From contig CM046342.1 in the NCBI GenBank assembly GCA_025403435.1, forward strand, positions 18,499,596-18,563,595: a DNA stretch of 64,000 nucleotides, in the 5' to 3' direction. The stretch's first letter is position 1. Each line of letters starts with the position of its first letter. Below the pieces are notes generated by a model. That model made no database searches. It was not told the DNA's origin and saw nothing but the letters and a program-made list of their open reading frames with translations. The position numbers and the translations under genes are program-made. Shown here one piece after another: positions 60,101-64,000 of this stretch. This DNA is from Artocarpus heterophyllus. Its lineage: Eukaryota > Streptophyta > Magnoliopsida > Rosales > Moraceae.

Positions 60101-62061
60101 TGTTAGACATGTATACTTAAGGAGTAAAAATGTAATATGTTTTCAGAGGCATTTTTATCAACAAAGTTTGTTTAACGTTCATATTTATTAAATGTATGAT
60201 AAGCAAACAAAAGTCTGAGACTGTCAGTCTAAACCTTTAGAATCAGGCATATGATGGACAGATTATGCGAAAAACATGATTCTAAAGGTGACGGTCTAAA
60301 TTATAAGATCAGCAATCGAGGGAATAAGGCTGGGCATTTTATTCATGCAAAGATTGTTATGTTGTCTATATTCCTAACGAGAGATGGTTTGTCTTGACCA
60401 TCGAAGGTGGGCTCCATGAATAGAAACATTGACACATTATCATAGGTGACGATGTGTTGGATCGGGACATAAAGTGAATTGATTTTAATTAATAATTCTG
60501 TCTCAGCAAATTGATTCACGTTAGATAATTATATGCGTTGTATCTTAATCCTGAGATGAATTGTGGGTCTGTTGTTTTCACTTGTGTCTTTTAATGTACC
60601 AAAGGGTGACATCCACATTTTATGTTGGTACGCATGCCGATACGTTAGAGGCATGACTCTTGATAGCGTAGACCTGTTATTTATAGATATGGAATCCATA
60701 GCTTCTCTTCAAGAGTAATTGATATTCTCTTATATGTGTTATCCTGTAATTGAAAAACTAGAGCGCTTAACCATTTGGATACATAGGTATAACTGAATAG
60801 TATACTGTTTTTGGATGGTAAGTTTTCCAATGGTGAGATAATGGAACGTAAGATAAAAATAATCAGGAAGGTAAGACATAATTTATCCTTAAGCCAATTA
60901 TGAATAATTCTATAGGGATACAATATATTATGATATGTCATGGAGACTTAGTTATACAGGCTTTGTAATTCTATATAGTTCAAGAGTGCAGCTCTAAGCT
61001 TTTAATGGAGTAACATTAGAGTTGATAATTATGAAATGTATATATGAGATATTGGGTTTCATAATTATCGGAAACTTGAACTATATAGATCTATTTGGTC
61101 CCCTTTGCTAGCTCACAACATCTTGTAACGATACGGCGTGCTTTTTCAATAATTGGTGACTTAGGTCAGATTTATTAGATTGGTTGAAATTCGAAAGAAC
61201 CAAATAATTCATGTTTGTTTATCGGTTGAATTAATTTTGTGACGAAATTAATTCAAGATAAACTTGTTAAATTATTGGGATCGGATAATTCTTGTCTGTT
61301 TATTAGTTGATTTAATTTTGAATAAATTAAATCAAGATAAACTTATAGAATTATTAGGAATTCATTTATTTTCCTAAAGATTATCTAGATAAAGTTGTTT
61401 TAATTAGATAACTTCTTTATTAGGTTATTTAAATTAAAACTGAGACTTTATCCTATAGAATCTTAGATGGAAAATAAAAGATTTGCTGAGATTTTTTTGT
61501 CGACAGTTTGGCATGCCGATCCTCAAGTTCAGGCTGCCGATGGGGCAAGTTCGGCCTGCCTATGCCCCAAAAAAAAATCACGCGTTTTCATGCAAATTTC
61601 ATCAGATATTGGTCCAAATTTAATTTTGATTCGAATTTTTGAGACCTTATCTGATAAGGACTAACCCTAAACCCAACCTCTATAAATAAGGAGTGAGTCT
61701 AATAAGTTATTTAGATCAATTAAGAGATTAAGAGTGATACTCTACTAGTGAGAATCTGAAAACTCCCTGAGAGCTCTTCTTAACAAATCACGAACACTAG
61801 CTTTGGGTTCTCTCAATTGGTTGGAAGGAGAGTCACTGTGAGCCCACACTCACTCCGATCATGGATAAAGAATAGCAAAGAAGGGCAGTTGGTTGAGGTC
61901 CTTTTGGAACGTTACTTCTCTTCACTGATTGTAGGAGCTTTTTGACATACAGAGGTTAGTAAGATCCGGTTAATTTATGCATATGACATGTTAGACTTGT
62001 GTTTTGGACAATACTCTAATATAAATTTTTTAAAATTTCACTGCGTACTATTTTTTCAACA
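60101..62061 (+). repeat. 5' LTR of element F
   Basis: TGTTAGACATG...TTTTCAACA, 1961 bp. Quasi-palindromic GGC.TGCCGA cluster at about 61500-61565, TATA box CTATAAATAAGGAGTGAG (near 61680), donor-like AGAG|GTTAGTAAG at 61955. Confidence 0.92.
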
Positions 62062-62063
62062 AT

Positions 62064-62075
62064 TAGTATCAGAGC
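62064..62075 (+). other. Primer binding site of element F, one mismatch
   Basis: TAGTATCAGAGC in place of TGGTATCAGAGC. Confidence 0.85.
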
Positions 62076-63648
62076 CATGGTTTTTACATAAATTTACGAG
62101 TTTGTGATCATGTTATATGTATAAATTATATGATCTTGATCTCTCCTATGCTTGAATTTAATTTTATAGAGAGTTGACACTATAGGGTTTCTATATAATT
62201 TTATGTTGTCATGGATTATATAGTGAATGTTTATTAATTAATTATGGTTGATTAAATTATTAATTAATTAATTTATTTATTTATACTGGTTATGGTTCCT
62301 TAAAGGTTAGAATGTGTATCTAGGTTTTTCATATAATTAGATGGTGGATTATCATCTCTGTCTATGAATTATTATTTAATTTTAAATTTGTAAGAATTTT
62401 GTAATCAAATAATCATTCAAAGAAGACAGATCTAGAAGATAGATGATGGCACTCCCAGGTATTTCCTGAGTCTCTAATTTTATATTTTTGAATTGTTGAA
62501 AATAAAATTGATTAATTGCATTAAAAATTGTATTTTTTGGAAAGGGTGATTTTTGCTCGGTCGACATGCCGAACTCTCTAGTTCGACAGGCTGATGGTCG
62601 CAATCGGTAGGCCGGATGTAAGGTTCGGTAGGTCATCAGCGAGGTAGAAATCAGGTGGCTCTGGCGACAGGCTGACCTTCTAGTTCGACAGGTCGATCTG
62701 TGAAGACCGGCAGGCCAATCACCCAGATTGGCTTGCCGGCAGACAGTTGGAAATTTTTTCAGAAAAGGTGCAGTTTTTGGTGCAATTTTATTTTTATTTT
62801 TGAGACAATTCTGAGAAACATTAAATTTAGATATGACCGAAAATATGGAGTATTTGATTTATATGAGATTAAAGACTTGAAGATGGGTATTACATGAAGA
62901 ATGATACAGCTTAAGGATTCGAGGATGAAAAATCGATAATATGTTCGATTATTCTCTTGTAATCTTTATTTTTTATTCTCTAGAGTGAAACCATAATATT
63001 ACGGTTATTATTATTTTGCTTGTAGCTTTGCTTGATTGCTTTGTTTGTTTGCATTATAATATAATTTCCCATGTATATTGATAACATGTCATATAGAATA
63101 GGGAGTGCCACTCATATTAAAATTGTTCATGCGTGTTCTTAAAATAAAACCTTGGTCCATAGGAAGAACATAGTGGTCCCGACCCCTAGGAAGGGATTTC
63201 TATCATGTACCAGATTGGATCTCCAAAAGGATAAGGTATTTTAGCATCATTTATGGTTGCAGACCCCTAGGTGGTGATTATAAATCGTGGATAAAATATT
63301 GAAACGATGGTTATACACTCATGTTAATTTTATTATTAACCTCCCCTAGGAGCTCTATTAATAAAATTAATGGCAAAAAAAATGATTATTAATATATGTT
63401 GGATCATACGGGTCTTGTATGACATATATTAATCAGGAGAGGATCCATGTTCCTAATTGAGTTTGGCATGACTCCCCTAGGAGCTTGTTGAATTTTGAGT
63501 TAGGAATTGTTGTTATAAGGTTGTGATATTTTCAAGGTTTTGAAACATAAACACATTTGTATGTTTTTTACATAATTGTGTTATCTTACTAAATTATTAT
63601 GATATGTTTGCTTATGTTTGGTATATGATTCTTTATTGTAGATTAAAA
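62076..63648 (+). other. Leader of element F
   Basis: Same plan as in element A: the TCGGYAGG quasi-palindrome cluster (62558-62745), CCTAGG-type motifs (63185-63480) and TTCTTTATTGTAG (63629-63641) before the gag ATG. Confidence 0.7.
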
Positions 63649-64000
63649 ATGTCTAAAAACGCTTTATCTTTGATACTTGACAAAAACCAATTAACTGGAG
63701 AGAATTATAATGATTGGAAACAGAACCTGGATATCGTCCTCTCTTTTGAGAAACTAAAATTTGTGCTGACAAGCCCTTGTCCTCCCAAGCCTATGGGAGA
63801 TTCCACCAATGAGCAATTCCAAGCGTACGATCGCTGGAAAGATGCAAACGATCAAGCCCGCTGCTATGTCATGGCAAGCATGAATAACGTGCTGCAGGCT
63901 TAACATAAGGATTATGAGACTACAAAGCAGATCTTGGATAATCTTGAAGACATGTTTGGAGGCTAAGCCCTAACAAAGTGGCAAGAGGCTCTTTGAAAAC
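63649..64000 (+). pseudogene. Element F gag, start only, with nonsense codons
   Basis: Starts MSKNALSLIL like element A. A TAA stop at 63901-63903 replaces the CAA of A, and a second CAA-to-TAA change occurs near 63964. The copy is cut by the window edge. Confidence 0.88.

Larger units (their letters stand above)
60101..64000 (+). mobile_element. Ty1/copia element F (family A), runs off the window
   Basis: LTR 60101-62061, primer site with one mismatch, leader, then gag start at 63649. Collinear with element A but more diverged. The 3' part lies beyond the window. Confidence 0.92.

Noticed and set aside
1..64000. tRNA or rRNA genes
   Set aside because: No tRNA B-box-like GGTTCRANNCC with a plausible cloverleaf and no rRNA-like sequence was noticed on either strand; a tRNA search program would be decisive.

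Overview
The window is nuclear DNA from a plant, almost certainly a eudicot. It is AT-rich, dominated by Ty1/copia LTR retrotransposons with initiator-Met tRNA primer sites, and carries one CACTA transposon and MITE-like elements. The two intact host genes are typical of plants. I could not identify the species.

Layout. Positions 1-9659 hold a decayed copia element (family A) on the minus strand, whose 5' LTR is split by a non-autonomous CACTA transposon. Positions 9660-21955 are a graveyard of copia pieces: a gag-PR-IN remnant (family C), LTR fragments, a minus-strand IN-RT-RNase H remnant related to family D with a solo-LTR-like insertion, and a 5'-truncated family A element. Positions 21956-34300 form the gene island. 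It contains an intronless GT47 xyloglucan-galactosyltransferase-like gene (23635-25248, +), an intronless plant voltage-gated proton channel gene (29120-29887, +), two MITE-like elements, a diverged 0.75-kb direct repeat, and the degraded 3' end of a FAR1-related (FRS) gene. Positions 34315-35815 hold exons of a dead Hsp70 nucleotide-exchange-factor gene (Fes1/HspBP1/SIL1 class, minus strand).

Positions 35852-64000 are young retrotransposons. Element D (35852-40149) has near-identical 786-bp LTRs and one intact 877-codon ORF that encodes gag, protease and integrase but has lost reverse transcriptase and RNase H in frame. Element B (40537-59643, target duplication AAACT) is split by a complete element A (42996-52632, target duplication AAAAA). 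Another family A copy, F, starts at 60101 and runs off the window.

Only the GT47 enzyme (Golgi, cell-wall xyloglucan) and the proton channel look functional as host genes, and nothing suggests that they cooperate. The retrotransposon families would interact if D borrows reverse transcriptase from a relative. The most unusual signals are D's intact RT-less ORF with its palindrome-rich LTR, a candidate leader intron in families A and B, and complementary quasi-palindromes placed in the U3 and the leader of family A.
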